Shown: in pieces, positions 1-13,021 of the stretch | Position numbering within the stretch: position 1 is the stretch's first letter | Layout of the letters: every line of letters begins with the position of its first letter | Position numbers and translations under genes: made by a program | Notes under the pieces: model-generated | Seen by the model: only the letters and a program-made list of their open reading frames with translations | Database searches by the model: none | Told to the model about the DNA's origin: nothing | DNA from: Climacium dendroides | Lineage: Eukaryota > Streptophyta > Bryopsida > Hypnales > Climaciaceae | Direction: 5' to 3' | DNA: 64,000 nt | Assembly (NCBI GenBank): GCA_950106755.1 | Contig: OX467083.1 | Location: forward strand, 28,453,029-28,517,028

Positions 1-345
1 ACATTTTAGAACAATAGAAACCAATGTTTTTACAATTACTATGATCGACTGTTAGCTTCCGAAGTAGAGTTTTCATTTTTTGGCTTGGGCGCTTAGGATA
101 AAAAAATACCATCATAAAAGATACACATGCTTTTCGGTGGTTCTCGTAAGATATTCTGGATAGAGTTTAAATTTGTCTGAAAGCCCCAAATTCCTACAAA
201 TCGTTCAGGAGGTGCTATAGGAGGATTTTCAGCGTCCACTCAGTTATGTCCAAGTTCCGACACAAGCCAAGGGGGCATGCAGACGTGAGATTACAATTTA
301 TTCTAAAGATGTAACAAATAACCGGATCGCGTGATGCTGAAATAC
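1..345 (-). other. ARC6: Intron of ARC6, running off the left edge
   Basis: The last ARC6 exon seen ends at a CAG/GTATTT donor at 346. The reading frame leftward to 215 loses all family similarity, so this is read as intron. The exons for the C-terminal intermembrane-space domain should lie left of the window. Confidence 0.6.
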
Positions 346-3300
346 CTGAAATAGAAACGGGGTTGTTAGACTCGAGCAGGTGCTGGAGAGTGTGTATTTG
401 AGTAGCTACTCGAGGATGTAGTGGCAGGTAACGCAAACTCGCCATAACCAAGGCTCCAAATACCAGACCACTGCAGGCGATCTGGATAGCTCCTGGATAA
501 CCTCCGCAAATAGAAACTTCATCGGTTGATTTCCAGTCCTTTCTAGAAAAGATACCTTCCTGCTCTATCTCACCGTCCTCCCAATTTCCACCGTCAACAA
601 CTGTTGCCATACTTGGATCTCGGGCATCGCCATCAGTACCTTGGTGTGTCACAAACTGCTGGAAGTCTCGTCGTGGAAGCTCGACTGGATTCTCAAGGTC
701 AGCACTTGTTATCAAGCCCTCACTGTTTCCAATGGGAAAGACTCTCTTGAGAGTGGCCTTCAAAGCAGCACCTGCTCCTGCTCCAACGCGCACTATTGCA
801 GCAGCTGCAGCCATATGCGAGTCGTTCCCTTTTTCCAAACCTTCCAGGTAGCTGAGTACACTTGGATCGTCAAAGTAGTCGCTGAGTTTGACATAAAGGG
901 ATTCGGTATCCCTGAACCTCGGGAACACCATCTCCGTCAACCAGCCTTCCAGTAATTTACACAACCCAGGCAGGGAATCGGTCTCCGCACCTTCTTCTGA
1001 GTACGAATACACGTAATTTACAATCGAAGGTTCCCGGAGTGGTGAATTTTCGTCGTCTAAACCCAGCCATGCTCGACAATCCGCAACCTCCCCAATTAGT
1101 AAAGCACAAATTCCCCTCTCTAAGGTAAATTCAAGCGGAGGTTCGCTGAGGTCAGTCAGAGAGGCGCTGTTCTGTTGGAGTTGGAGAAATAAATCATCTG
1201 CTTCTTGAATCAATCGGGGTGTCTTTGAAAGAAAGCCTTCAGCCACATGCGCTAGTGCTGCCGCGTACACTTCAGAACTGTTGGCAGGAATGTTGTTAGG
1301 CGTTGTTGTAAAAAGGGCCACCTGAAATGCCAGTCAGTTAACGGTTTATAACTCTGACTCGCTGAAAAAAAATTGGAAGGTTATTTAATATGCTAGTCTT
1401 TGAACCGACAAACATATCTTAGCCCAGTAATCTGCTTGCTATCATCTCTATCGCCGTCACAGTATTGCAACATGCGATTCTGCCCTGGCATTTTTACAGT
1501 ATGGAAATTTGGCAAACATTGTAAGTGAATGTACCTGCTCTGCAGCAGTCATAAGAGAAAACGCCTCCTTAATCAACGACTCACGAGTTAACCCACCCAC
1601 AGGAGGCCTATTGCCATCTGCATCCAAGTTCCACAACAGTGCCCGTAATCCCTGGAGCCCCTGCGCCCGCTGATGTTCGTAGTCCTTGTCAAGAGGAAGG
1701 GCAAGAAGTTCCAAAATGCAACGACCGGCGAGCTCATCAAGTGTCCCTTCGATCTGCTCTTGTAGGTCTAGAGCCAATGCTCGCCCGCTCACTTCCTGCA
1801 TGAACACCAGCGTTCCTAACTTTGATGATAACAACATGGTGCACAGTAGAAATAAGTGATCAATGCAGTAAGTTGGTACATAAGTAATCATCTCACAGTA
1901 GTGTCCACAGTCTATTGCATTGTGAACCTACCCTTAGAACCTTCAAAGCAGACTCCAGCAGCGAACAACTCTTTACAACAGCTGGGGGTGACTCAGCCAT
2001 TGCTTCTCGCGATAGTTCCACAAAAGAAAGGGCCATAGCGAGCACCACATCTCGGTTCAAAGTGTTTGGGAGATTCTCTTGCTGCGTTAACAAAGTCTGT
2101 CCGGCCTCCAGTACCACCTGCGCCTCGTGAACCTCGTGAAGTAAACAAAGAGCTCCCCCAACCTGATGCATCAGTTCTCCACTGTTTCAGTGCAAATGAC
2201 AGACCCGGGCATAAAGCGTGTAAGGTAGAGGATTCTAAAACCAATACGGACCTGATCCCACCTCCTACACGAACCCCAGTTACCAACAGCAACTCATAGA
2301 CTCGGGTTTCACTCCTTAGCAAGCGGCGTAAGCAGACCTGGCTAATGTCTATGGCCACTCATCTTAGAAAGGACATGGGGTTGCCCACTATCATGTAAAG
2401 TGGTCAACAACCTCCCATCTTGAACTTGGATGAAAAATTCATAGAGTGATAAAATTTTGATCTGAACAGATTTGACACTTGTACCCAAAGTGATCCTCCT
2501 CAGCTCCATAGTGATCTCCAATGAAACCACACATATGATAAATTGCTTAAAGCAACGATATCATCTTCTATATCATCTCCTTAGGTCAAATTCCAGTTCG
2601 TTGCAAACCAGAAATTCAAAATAAAATACATTAAATCCTGCTTTTCAAAGAGAGAAAATACTGGCAACCCTCGTGATGAAAGACACAATTACTCACCTTA
2701 GTCCATGGAACGTCGAGATTAAGGGTGTCCACCTCGTCTTCGGCAAGCGCCTGATTATACTCTGCCCTGAGTTCTGGGTCGGCGAGGGAATCACGCGCTC
2801 CTCTCAAGATCTCAAGCCGTGCAAGAAGCGCCTGTTGACTGAAGCCCTCTCTGGGAGAGTTGTTCACCCGGGACTCAAATGCACGTACTACAGCATCTCC
2901 CAGGTACCGTGGTTCGGCTCCCAATATCTGTCACCACGAGTCCACGACCTCGTTAAGCTTCATAACAATTTCGGGATCTTCGTAAAGCCATTCCAATATC
3001 CACAACCAGCATTGGCTACTTGAGCAATGTAGAACCACATCAGGGACATGTCCTTGTCCCAGTCGGACATTCGTAGCGTAGCACTTCCAAAATTGACTTG
3101 GGAGTAGGAACTGATCTGAGGCAAGCCGAAACACGGTAGAACCTGAATAGCAGACGTCTGAGATACGAGAATGGTGAGTCTAATTACTCTTAAAAATTGA
3201 CCTCCCAAAGCTCTGCCAGAACTCTCGGGTTTCAGTTACCATTGCATTTCTCAAGAACCGGCTTACATCTTCCGGCAGAGCTTATAAAGGTCATCAATGC

Positions 3301-4242
3301 CACACAATAGGAGTGCCAATCCCATAGGGCAACAAAGTACACCCGGGAGAAGACTGACTCTGTGAAATTCTACGTCTCGGTGATACGCATTCTAAGCCAC
3401 CCAGCGGCGTTGCGATTACATTTCACAAAGTATCAACTGCTAACCAATGCTCGAGAAAATATTCTTCCCTGCAACATTCATCCTTCTCCGGATGCACTCT
3501 CTTGCTCAGCGCAACCTCATAACCACAGCAGACTCACCCATTTCTAACTCACCACAGCAGACTAACAGCATTTCTCCCTCCAATCGCTCCAGAAAAGAAC
3601 AGAAGATACAAATCCAAGTGCGTCTCTCAAGAATGTCATACTATGCTGAACCAGTCGTTACTATTCAAATCGAAAAGGAAATTCAATCGTTGCCGAAAAT
3701 TATCACATGGAGCTACGAAAATTCTAAAGAACGAAGAACATAACATTGCAAGGACAGACTACCACGAGTTCAAGATTGTGTCCCAAATAAACCCAGACTC
3801 TTTCTCATGAGCACTTCCAAGGGCGTTAAGGCAGTTCCTCAAGAATGCTATGGATCCAAGAAATTGAGAGGCCAAAGCATGACCTGACCTCAACAACAGA
3901 GCCTCCACAGCAATCCTAAAGACACAAGCGCACGCAACAATCAAGATCCCACGCACTGCGAAACTAACTCACCTGGTAATAATCAATGGGCAACCGAAAT
4001 GTCCTCTCCGCTTGCGCAACCACAGCTTGAACACAACCAACCTCCGCAATACTCCCTCTTATGTCTTTCCCATTCTTCAACACATATACGCTACCCCTCC
4101 GCGTACAATCCCCACGACCCCTTGCCGCAACCTGAAAGACTCTCCCCAGCTGCGTAAACGCAACAGCGTTTTTGCCGACCCCACTTTGGCAATGACGAAG
4201 ACGCACCAACCCCAAACAGTTCACCGCCAACATCGTCTCCAT
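346..4242 (-). CDS. ARC6: ARC6-type plastid division protein (J-domain-like, inner envelope), 3' end missing
   Basis: ARC6 is an inner-envelope chloroplast protein that anchors and stabilises FtsZ filaments and recruits PDV2 for plastid division. I read five minus-strand exons: 3973-4242, 2697-2927, 1932-2162, 1535-1795 and 346-1321. All introns are GT-AG and all visible junctions are phase 0 except the last. About 656 residues are visible. Residues 1-90 hold a transit-peptide-like leader ending LPIDYYQ. Residues 91-167 are the J-like region (ILGAEPRYL, REGFSQQALLARLEIL, VPWTK). The middle matches ARC6 by recall (GGALCLL, ELLALPL, GGLTRESL, TAAEQVALF, PGLCKLLEGWL, VFPRFRDT). A hydrophobic segment at about 608-629 fits the single ARC6 membrane span. 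The match is to ARC6 rather than to its paralogue PARC6/CDP1. The start is the first in-frame ATG (4242), downstream of an in-frame TAA. The C-terminal PDV2-binding domain is outside the window. No stop or frameshift is seen, so the gene looks functional. Confidence 0.93.
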
Positions 4243-4600
4243 CGCATTCTCCTCTCGCAATGTTCTACATCTTTTTATAATGGGAGCTTCCGAAGTGACG
4301 AATCTTTGGGAAAGGATGCGACAGCTTTGGCTTGCAGGATGTATGAGAAAGAGTGGTTCTGGGGTTGGGTATTCGAAATTTTTCTTATGGGATTTTTCTT
4401 ACGGGATTTTTCTTTTGGGTTTGAATTTTTTTTGCTTTTGGCGTCATTGGGGAAGGTTGCGGTCGTGATCGCGTGATTCAAACTGGCGATGGCGGGGTGG
4501 TTTTGAAGGAGTCCTCGAGTTCGAGCAGGCGCGCTTTCTGCCCGCCCGTGGAAATTTCTGCAAGCTGCCCACCTGGAATTTTTCTCTCCCCTTTGATGAT
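4243..4600 (-). promoter_or_regulatory. 5' leader and probable promoter of ARC6, with a start-stop uORF
   Basis: This stretch directly upstream of the ARC6 start is richer in G+C and CpG than the repeats to its right. At 4265-4270 the minus strand reads ATG immediately followed by TAG, a one-codon uORF about 25 nt before the main ATG. Whether it lies in the transcript is unknown. Plus-strand frames here look like chance. Confidence 0.35.
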
Positions 4601-6499
4601 GAAGAATTTAATTAAGAGGATACATATCAATACTATTCAAACCAATACTAATTCTAAGAGGAGATCTCCATACACAAATTTGGTCAAAAATATTCATTGA
4701 GATAAAAAATTTATAACAATTTAAAATGAATTAGTGTGTTCATACTAAATTTCATTATTAATGTACTTTGGACTAAAAAAAATCATGAATTTTTTTCTAC
4801 TCAAAGTTAGGCAACGACCATAAAATAGTTGTATAGGCACTTAGAGATTAAACCTTTAAATGTCCAATCAACCATTTTTAATGTGACCATCTTCAAAGAC
4901 ATTTTACAACCTATTCTCACTTGCCACACTATCATTCTCTATAGCACACTTGTTCCACATTTGAACTATTTGATTAGTAATATGATTGTGGCATTCAACT
5001 ACATTGATTTGTCTTAATAGTGAGGGGGGAGATTAGCATGATTTAGAAAATTAGAATCAATTCAAAAATTTATTTTTGTTGAAATTGATGTATATAAGAA
5101 TATTTCAACTTGTAATAATTTAAAATAGTGTGACTTCAGTATGTTAGTGTTATATGCATTATTAGGACAAATATAATTAGTTGAATTATCCCCTAAAGGA
5201 CCACTGTCCCTTCGAGGGACATATGGGATTTCAGACAAGTACTTCCAGGCTGAATTCTTATCATAATTTTTTGAAATTTTTTTTGAAGATAGAAAAATTG
5301 ATTAGATTCATAGAAAAATAATCTTTTTTTCAATTGGTGCTTGAGAAGTGAGAACAAAAGTTATGCCCAAATAAACTCAAAATAGGGGAAAGGGGCAACA
5401 AAAAAAAATTTAAAATTTTAACTTTTAAAAAAAATTCTCATAGATTATATCTTTGTCTAAATGAAATGATTTTATTCATTCCATTTGGATTTGTTATGAG
5501 AAAGTTATGGACAATCTTATTTTGGGGGCAATTATAGCATCTTCCTGTAAAAATAATTTGTAGGATTCATTTCTAAATGCAATTTTTACAATTTAAAAAA
5601 AACATTTACACTACTTAGTTTGTTTCCTAGAACAATCTCACCATTGGAATTAGTGCGTTTTAATTCCATTTTAGAGATATTAATAATTTAAATTTTTTTT
5701 CTATCTCATATCTACTTCTAATACTTAATAATTTAAAAACAATGAAAATCAAGTTTTCTTAAAAATTATTTTTTTTCCTAGGCTCTCAATTCAATTCCCC
5801 ACCATAAAAATTTAAACCTCACAACTTTTTATTGCAAAAGAATTTAAGTTATGAAGGTTCAAAGTAAAACTTATTAGTCTCGCACTGTATTGAAAAACTT
5901 GTTTTTTTCATTTTTGATGTAGATATCTTGCAATCTATGTGGTCAAAATATCTGAAATTTTTTCCACACATTCTCATAATAGTTATGTATAAGATCATAT
6001 GGTTAGATGTGCAAAAACAAAATTCAAATTTTTTACTCTTTACTATAGAAATGACAATTTTAAGTGTTTTTTGGCAGAGAAAAGGCCTTGCTCTTTTAGG
6101 GGCTAAAAAGGGGGAGAGTATAAATGTTTAAGCCTAGCATGTTCTCTAAGGTTGCTAAAAAGCAAATCTATGAGCTTATAAGCCTGCAAGTCTAAAAATA
6201 TATATTTTTAATTTAAAAGAAAGATTTAATATTTGATTGTCTTATAACAAAGGAAAAAATGTGCCATCTGTGTTAATTAGTCTACAATAATATTTATGGT
6301 AATAAAAATATTCAATGGTATTAAGGCAATAATGAAATCCATAGAAACCAAAGACCATAGTCTATGGTCGTAGAAGTCTATATAGTTGATGTCATAAATT
6401 CTTGAATCTTAAACAAGTACTACAAGAGAGCAAAAAGTTTTTGCCAACCTTCCACATTTAACGCCACCAAAAATCTTGAGATATAAATTCTATTATCTT
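4601..6499. other. AT-rich intergenic DNA, no gene seen
   Basis: No coding similarity seen on either strand. It contains purine runs at about 5024-5034 and 6110-6119, like retrotransposon polypurine tracts. It also has two short hairpins: 5206-5220, and 6353-6369 (8-bp arms around one base). It is probably very old transposon debris. Confidence 0.4.
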
Positions 6500-8560
6500 G
6501 TTGAACTCAAAAAGTTCAACAATGGAAAATTATGACAAGTTTGAAGAACTTAAAGGTGTAAAGAACTCTTTGAAATATACAAATGTTCTTTAGAATACAT
6601 GAGGTTATGCAAAAATTGAGCCCAAAACTTGAATTTGTTGTAGTTGTTATATGAGCAATGCTTGATGTTAAGAACTAGAGGATCTAAAGTCAATGTTGTA
6701 CGGACTTGGTCAAAAAATGGAGAGTCACTATGCATTTTTATAATCAATCATACACAAAGTCAAAATTGCTCAAGTTTAAATAGAACCATCTATGTTGATT
6801 GTATATTATTTCTATTTCTCTTAGCATTAGATATGATCTCCTAGACAAAGCATTTGATAGTCCTTGTTTTCTAGGATGATATGCAATGATAAAGTTGAAA
6901 CAAAATAGTAGCATGTTTCAATGAGCTTTGACAATGATTCAAAATGCAAGCAAATATGAAATATTCAAGATTCTTGTAATCTGTGTTATAATCATCCTAT
7001 GAGAAGCACCTTCAAGTATATGACAACATTTTCTAAATGAGTCCACAATAGCCAAGGGGTACTTATTATGAATCTTATAGTTGATTTTAGTAGCTAAAAA
7101 CTTCTTTGAGTAGAATGCATCTAAATGAAGTCTTTTTTTCTCTCAAATTTGAAATAGAACTATCTTTAATATAAAGTCTAAAGCATCAATTTCCATATAG
7201 AATGGCTTAGAAAATTTTGAATGAACTAAAATCCTAGGTACTTTAGTATACCTTATAATCTATATATGCAAGTATTGATTTTTTTTATTATGGAGCTATT
7301 TAGCTATTATTTTATAATCTATATATGCAATTATTGATTTTTTAAATTATGGATATATTTAGCTATTGTTTTATAATATATATGCTTATTTTTTTATTTC
7401 TATTTTTCATTCATTTTCCTATAGCCTATGGTAGTTAAAATTGAAATTTGATGCATTTAAACATGTCCCCATTGTAATTCAAAAATTTATACCTAACTTT
7501 AAGGTTGATTAATACATGTATATATTAATTATTGTTGAATATAAACAATGCTTATTCAAATATCATATATCAAACAATTCATATAAATAAATTATACAAA
7601 TGAATTATGTAGGAAAAATAGAAAAAATAACCACAAGAACTTATAATCCCACAAGTAGTATTATATTGGCTAAATTTGACTCATGTATCTACAAATGCAA
7701 TGGTTTAGAATCCCAAAACTTTCAAAATGTGCTAGCAAGTAGACTAGTTTTAGAGTTTTGGGTTCAAAGATAAATGGATAATACAACAATAACTTTTATC
7801 TAGAAAAAAACCTTGATCATACATATACACAAACCAAAATGAGATGTTGTTTAGTAATATGTCTATTGATAGATGAAATAGAAGCTCTTTATGCAAGTTG
7901 TGTAGATTTACAAATTATGCATTGTGAATCATAACAATATATTATATAGTAGTTGTAATACAATATGCTTCAAAAAAATAATGCTATAATAACTTGAATG
8001 TTTTTTAAATTCTTAGCTCCAATATTTAAAATATATCCTATAATAAGTCTCATGTTGAAATGCCCATTCATTCTTTTCTTTTATGAGTATCAAAATATAT
8101 ATTCTACAGAGGTTAATCTCAATATAAATCTTGACTTGTCTAAATTGATCAAGAAGAGTCTAGTTATGAATGACAATATGTAATGATTTTTTACTATTAT
8201 CTTATTTAGTCCTTAGTAATCAACACACATTCATAAGGAATAATATTTTTTCTTAACAAAGAAGATCAATACAAAGAAGATTGATGTTCTTATGGAAGTC
8301 TTGAAATGCCAAATAAAGATTTTGCCAAAGTTTTCTTTGATATAATCCTTTAATGCAAAAAGTTTGTTCTATACTAAATTATAAATTGAACCAAATGATG
8401 GGTGGGCCCTATCTTGAAGATCAAAAGTACTATCATATGAATGATTTTTCAGATTGGTTAGATGTCTATAATAGGATTGGAAGAGGTCTTAATAATATTA
8501 AATACAACTAAACTACTATGTCCATTAAACAAAACCTCTAATGGCGTAATTCAGGGGTTT
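6500..8560 (-). pseudogene. Decayed Ty3/Gypsy pol fragment (RT to integrase zinc region)
   Basis: Read on the minus strand, 7990-8560 parallels the reverse-transcriptase region of the better-preserved Gypsy at 45.0-45.75 kb. The part at 6550-6747 parallels that element's segment before the integrase HHCC motif; both share phrases such as LVLNIK and a Y-x-K-x-x-L-x-I motif. The frames are broken throughout. No LTR could be assigned to it. Confidence 0.6.
7253..7386. repeat. 59-bp tandem duplication (two copies and a partial third)
   Basis: The string ttataatctatatatgcaa begins at 7253 and recurs at 7312. A shortened copy begins at 7371. The copies differ by a few substitutions. It lies inside the Gypsy fragment. 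Confidence 0.8.
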
Positions 8561-8759
8561 TCCTATTGAATACATTTTTGGGTTTTGGTGTTGAGTTGTT
8601 TGTTTGATGTTGCATGTTGTATATGATGAGTATTAGTCATATACAACGGACCTACAATTGCCCTACTCGAGATCGCCGATTTGAAGTTTTCTATCCAATG
8701 GGCAATCCTATATAGAAAACCTAAACCACGTCACCATAGGCTACTAAGGGGGGCACGAC

Positions 8760-8975
8760 CATAAGTGAGGGTAGAGCGACCGCAAGTCCAAAGCATGAGG
8801 TGACTGTGGGTCCAAAACGCTAGGCGACTGTGGGTTTAGGAGCAAGGGTGGGTGATTGTGGTGGAAGGGCTTGTGTAAATTTAGAACAACTTCAGGTGCT
8901 TGTATAAAATGACTGCGGGTCCAATATATTAGAAGACTGCGGGTTTAGGGCAACTACGACTATTTTTGTAAGGCA
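8760..8975 (+). repeat. Degenerate short repeat array with core gactgYgggtYYa
   Basis: At least four diverged copies of a unit around gactgtgggtccaaaa are visible. A related stretch (gactacgag...gacgattgcaggtcc) resumes at 10532-10565, right after copy A. So A seems to have inserted into this array. Confidence 0.5.
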
Positions 8976-8982
8976 ACAACAG

Positions 8983-10515
8983 TGTTGTGTTGTAAATTTG
9001 CACCGATATATTGTTATAATAAGATTTTATGATTTGGAAAGAAAAAACTTGTTGATGACGCTTCTAGTAGCTTCAACGTGATGCTTATAACTGACAGAGA
9101 ATGATACAAAGAGTTCAACCTTGAATTAGCTTCATCAATTTGAATTAGTCTTCTTAATTCTATAGAATTTGTGATTTGTTGTGAAGTTCAATTCTTAAAT
9201 GTTGAACTAAAGGGATTTTATGGAGTCGCAAAATCCCAAGTTTCAACCAAAAGCAAAGCTTTCTTTGTCTCAACTGCTAAATTAGTCAGCCCAGTTGATG
9301 TTAACGATATCGCAACAAATCCGTTCACAAGAAGAAAGTGAACCTTCTCGGCCACTAAAATAATCTCGTGTAGAGCAGTGTTAGCATGACAATCTTCAAA
9401 AAGATGTTTGTGCTCTGATGATTTTATTTCAAATTAGTTGTGTTGAACTAAGCACTCAAGATGTGACTTTAAAAAATAGTTTTGAAGGCCTTAATGAAGA
9501 GCAGTATTATTGCATGGTTAAGCCAATTAGAGGAAGTTTTGGCTACAAATGTTGATTGAAAGGGCAAGTAAATCCTTTAACAAAGGCCAAACATACAAAT
9601 TATGTGGCTGCTACTGTCTGGCGCATTTTGAAGTTCTTGCAAATGGAGTAGTATTCTTCTTCGACTTCAATTTTTACCTGTGTTTGTCTTTTATTCTAAA
9701 GTAGTGATCATTTCATATTTTGTAGTTCATCTATATGTTTAGAATTGAAGGATAAAGGTTTAAATGAGATTTATTTACTAGAATTTAATTTTGGTGGTAG
9801 TTTGGGCCATTGGAGGTGAATTAAAACTTTTAAAGGACTTTCCATGACCAATGAGGGTTTAAAAACCCATGATGATTGTACATGGATTGTCCCTCCCACC
9901 CTAGGATCTATTTGATAGGTAGGTTCCATTTTTTGTATTTCTTGCTTAAGTGTTGTTTGGAAAAGAGAATATAGTGTGGAATTCTTGATTTTTGTCTTGG
10001 TACCTTTTTTCATGGAGAACTTTGTTCCGTTTTATATTTATGGTTGGGCGCTTTCAATTTTTAGTTGTATCGTGACCATGAGGTCGGATTAATGGCCGGC
10101 GAGATCATTGAGTGTGCACCAAGTGGGCGGTGCTAGTTTCCCTTTATGAAGAGGCTGAAGTAATGACCAACAGACCGTAAGGTCTGGTAGTAATACGGGT
10201 GTAGATGCAAGTTGTCTTTATCCTGTAGATAGTTGCAGATATTGAAGTAGTCATCAAAATTATTTGGAGGTGTTTATATTTGAGGCTTTGGGTTGGTGAT
10301 AGATACCAATAAAGCTTGTAAGCCTAATCGGCATTAGATACTACTAAATGCCTTGGGTCTTAAGTGCAAATATGATTGTTAGTTGAAGATAATCTATATT
10401 TTGAAAATAAGATTAGTCTAAGGAGAAGTTATTTTTTTCATCTTCCAATCTCGTCATTTTTAATTGTAGCCAAATATTCCGTGTATTTTTTAAGGAAATT
10501 TTTCTTATCCCAACA
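8983..10515 (+). mobile_element. Copy A of the TGT...ACA repeat family
   Basis: It starts TGTTGTGTTGTAAATTTGC and ends CCCAACA. It is collinear with copy B (16499-18493) over its whole length but lacks an internal block of the 3' half. It carries the shared frame at 9220-9651: 143 codons from ATGGAGTCGC to TAG, with TAG, TAA, TAG and TGA stops inside but no frameshift. The flanking 4-mers are ACAG and ACGA, an imperfect duplication. It is a solo LTR or a non-autonomous unit. Confidence 0.75.
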
Positions 10516-12319
10516 ACGAGTCAAGTAGAATGACTACGAGTATCCTAAGGGACGATTGCAGGTCCTTATATACCATGCCTACTTGTCCTCACCCTCCAAA
10601 TGTACCCGAGGTTGCCCTACCCGCACTTGCTTTGTACTTAAGGTTGTCTAAACTTACATGCGTCCTCGTGCCACATAGCAGCCATGTGGCCGACGGGCAT
10701 GCCAAATTTTTTGTTGAAAAGTAAAAAAAAATTTAACCTTATTAGATAGACAAGGGATAAAATTCATATCTTGTTTGTCATGTTTGTCGTGTTGTTGATT
10801 TGTCAGGACAAACAACCATGACGTAATTTAGCAAGTAATATCTTATGAAGACAAGGATTGATCATCTATGACTTCTACTTATACAGGGTGTAATAGGTAC
10901 AAAAGATATAAGACATTGAAGACAAGGCAAAAAAAATTCTAGATAACAAGCATTACAAAAAGTTTGAGCCCTGTAGAAGGCTGTTAAGAACATTTGTTGA
11001 CCGTCATTAGTGGTTTTCAGAAGTGCACCATTGCCTTATAGGCTTATACCCGCTCAATTTGAAAGACGGATAGTGCACGATCGGGCTCAAGAATGGACCG
11101 TCTAGATGAAATCACAAATCTTACTGGCCCCACAAGTCCAGAATTCCTAAACCATACTGACAACAATTGATTCACTTCTACACATCGCATTCAATAACAA
11201 TAAGAACTACCTTCCCTTAAACAAAATGATGTGGAATATTTCACACCATTTCATCCCAAAATGATATGATGTGGAATATTCTACACTCATTGAAACTAAT
11301 GCTTTAGTTTCCTCATTGTGATTTGAACAACTTTTATGATTTGTGGATCAAGAGTGAGAAGACAAATCTTTATATACATTTGGGGTGGTAGGAGGCAAAA
11401 TAAACAATGTGGGATAAATAAATTAAAGTTAGTAGGAGCTCAACCACTCATAGGAAAGTCAAATTAAAGCAAAAATTCTATTTAAAGTAAAATTTCACAC
11501 CTCATTTAGTCATAGTAAAATAGAAAATTTCAAAAAACTTTAGACTAAAAAAGTTGGGAAACCTATTTAAATTTCATCTCCAAAAATCCGTTTCATATTT
11601 TAAGACTCCAACCAAAAGTTATGGACATTTCAAAGAGGGGTTGGAAGGGACATTTTACATCTTGAAACATCTTCTTTAAATTTTTTCCATAACTTTTGAT
11701 TGAAGGTTTGAAATATGAAACGGATTTTTGGAGATGAAATTTAAATAGATTTTCCAACTTTTTTTAGTCCAAAGTTTTTTGAAAAAAATTCTTCTATTAT
11801 GACTAAATGAGGTTTGAAATTCTACATAAACATAATTTTGACATTTTGACAATAAGCGGTTTAGTACTCATTTTCAAATTATCCCATATTCTTTGAGGAT
11901 TCATGGTGAAAACTCAATTTCAATATAAAAATGACATCTCCAACCTTCACTCCCTCAAATGTTTCTTGTTCAGTTCCTTCATAGGTCTACCAAAATATTT
12001 TTTGGATGGGTTAAATGACATTGGAATTTTGATTCAAAGGATTCTCATGATATTTGGCATATCATTTTAATGTTTTCTTGAATATTTGTTTGGTTGGTTT
12101 GAGATTTATAAGGGAAAAAAATGTAAACCATATGTCTACTGTCATTGATAGTCTTGGTACGTGGGGAATTAAAGAATCATAGGATTTTGAACTTTCCAAA
12201 GTTGTGCTAGCACAAGTAGTGCCAACTCGGACATGCATGGGCAATCAACGGGCTGGCACTGTAAATCATTCCACCACCCCCAAGTTAGCATCCTTCCCGT
12301 GACCTCATTTTTTTTCTAA
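10516..12319. other. Repeat remnants, no gene
   Basis: A stretch near 10900-10955 resembles the sequence just inside the right LTR of the minus-strand Gypsy (32160-32208), so some of this is old LTR-retrotransposon leader. A long inverted repeat lies at 11475-11838. No coding similarity was seen. Confidence 0.4.
11475..11838. repeat. Long inverted repeat, about 150-bp arms
   Basis: The left arm (about 11475-11640) and right arm (about 11668-11838) are reverse complements with scattered mismatches and a short spacer. Shared blocks include cctcatttagtcata, aaatttcatctcc and aaaatccgtttcatat. It would fold into a near-continuous hairpin. It may be a foldback element or a MITE. Confidence 0.8.
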
Positions 12320-12718
12320 TGATTCAATAATAGAGTTAAAGAAATATAATACTAAAGCTAGAATCACAAGGTAAAATTGAAGAATTGTGTTCAAAAGAAC
12401 AAGAAGATAGGGAATAAGGATTTAGATCTAGAGCTAAGACTAAGAGTTATGAATTGTACATTAGAGTAAGTTGTCAAGATTAAGGAACCTTTTGATCTTG
12501 ACTTCTATATAAATTTAAGAATCCTAAGCTATTTCCACAAACCTAGAAGTTTTTTGAGCTATTTCTACCAAGTAAGTTGCTCTTAAAAAAATTTCAATGA
12601 TCTTCTAAGAACTTCTATAAGCTTTTAGGAACTTCCATGAGCTTCTAGATCCTTAGAAGTTGCTTGAGTTTTTTCTGTCTAAGGAGAAGTTTCCACAATC
12701 TTTTTGTCATCCATGACA
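12320..12718 (-). repeat. 3' LTR of the minus-strand Gypsy
   Basis: About 400 bp, starting TGATTCAATAATAGAG and ending CATCCATGACA on the plus strand. It is similar throughout to 32209-32594 and to the LTRs at 42.2-42.5 and 49.7-49.98 kb. The minus-strand purine tract AGAAAGAGAGGTAA abuts it at 12719-12732. Confidence 0.7.
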
Positions 12719-12811
12719 TTACCTCTCTTTCTAGCGACAATTTTCAACAAAAGCACAAGTAATCTATACATTACATTTTTAGGAATTCAAGAATTTGATG
12801 AAGAATATCCA

Positions 12812-13021
12812 CGACATAAGCCACCCATTGTTGTTATGACAAAAAATGGACAAGACTTCTCAACTAATGGTTGTAACTATGACTTCCTTCCACATGACAA
12901 AACCATAGATATTGCTCGACATAAGCCACCCATTGTTGTTATGACAAAAAATGGACAAGACTTCTCAACTAATGGTTGTAACTATGACTTCCTTCCACAT
13001 GACAAAACCATAGATATTGCT
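12812..13021. repeat. Exact 105-bp tandem duplication
   Basis: Copies at 12812-12916 and 12917-13021 appear identical base for base. The length is 35 codons, so the open plus-strand frame at 12704-13030 reads through both. That frame has no known similarity. Identity inside old, decayed DNA implies a recent event or an assembly error. Confidence 0.9.

Noticed and set aside
641..955. 104-codon plus-strand frame inside the first 1.3 kb
   Set aside because: It is antisense to the well-matched ARC6 exon.
1..4242. PARC6/CDP1 instead of ARC6
   Set aside because: The recalled family segments (PIDYYQ, TAAEQV-LF, PGLCKLLE-WL, VFPRFRDT) fit ARC6 better than the diverged PARC6.
4280..4476. Plus-strand frames upstream of ARC6
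   Set aside because: Overlapping low-complexity Phe/Leu-rich frames on both strands, without similarity.
8983..10515. Helitron or SINE for the TGT...ACA family
   Set aside because: Termini, 4-bp target duplications and 1.5-2.7 kb length fit a solo LTR or non-autonomous LTR unit. No CTRR end, hairpin or Pol III boxes are seen.
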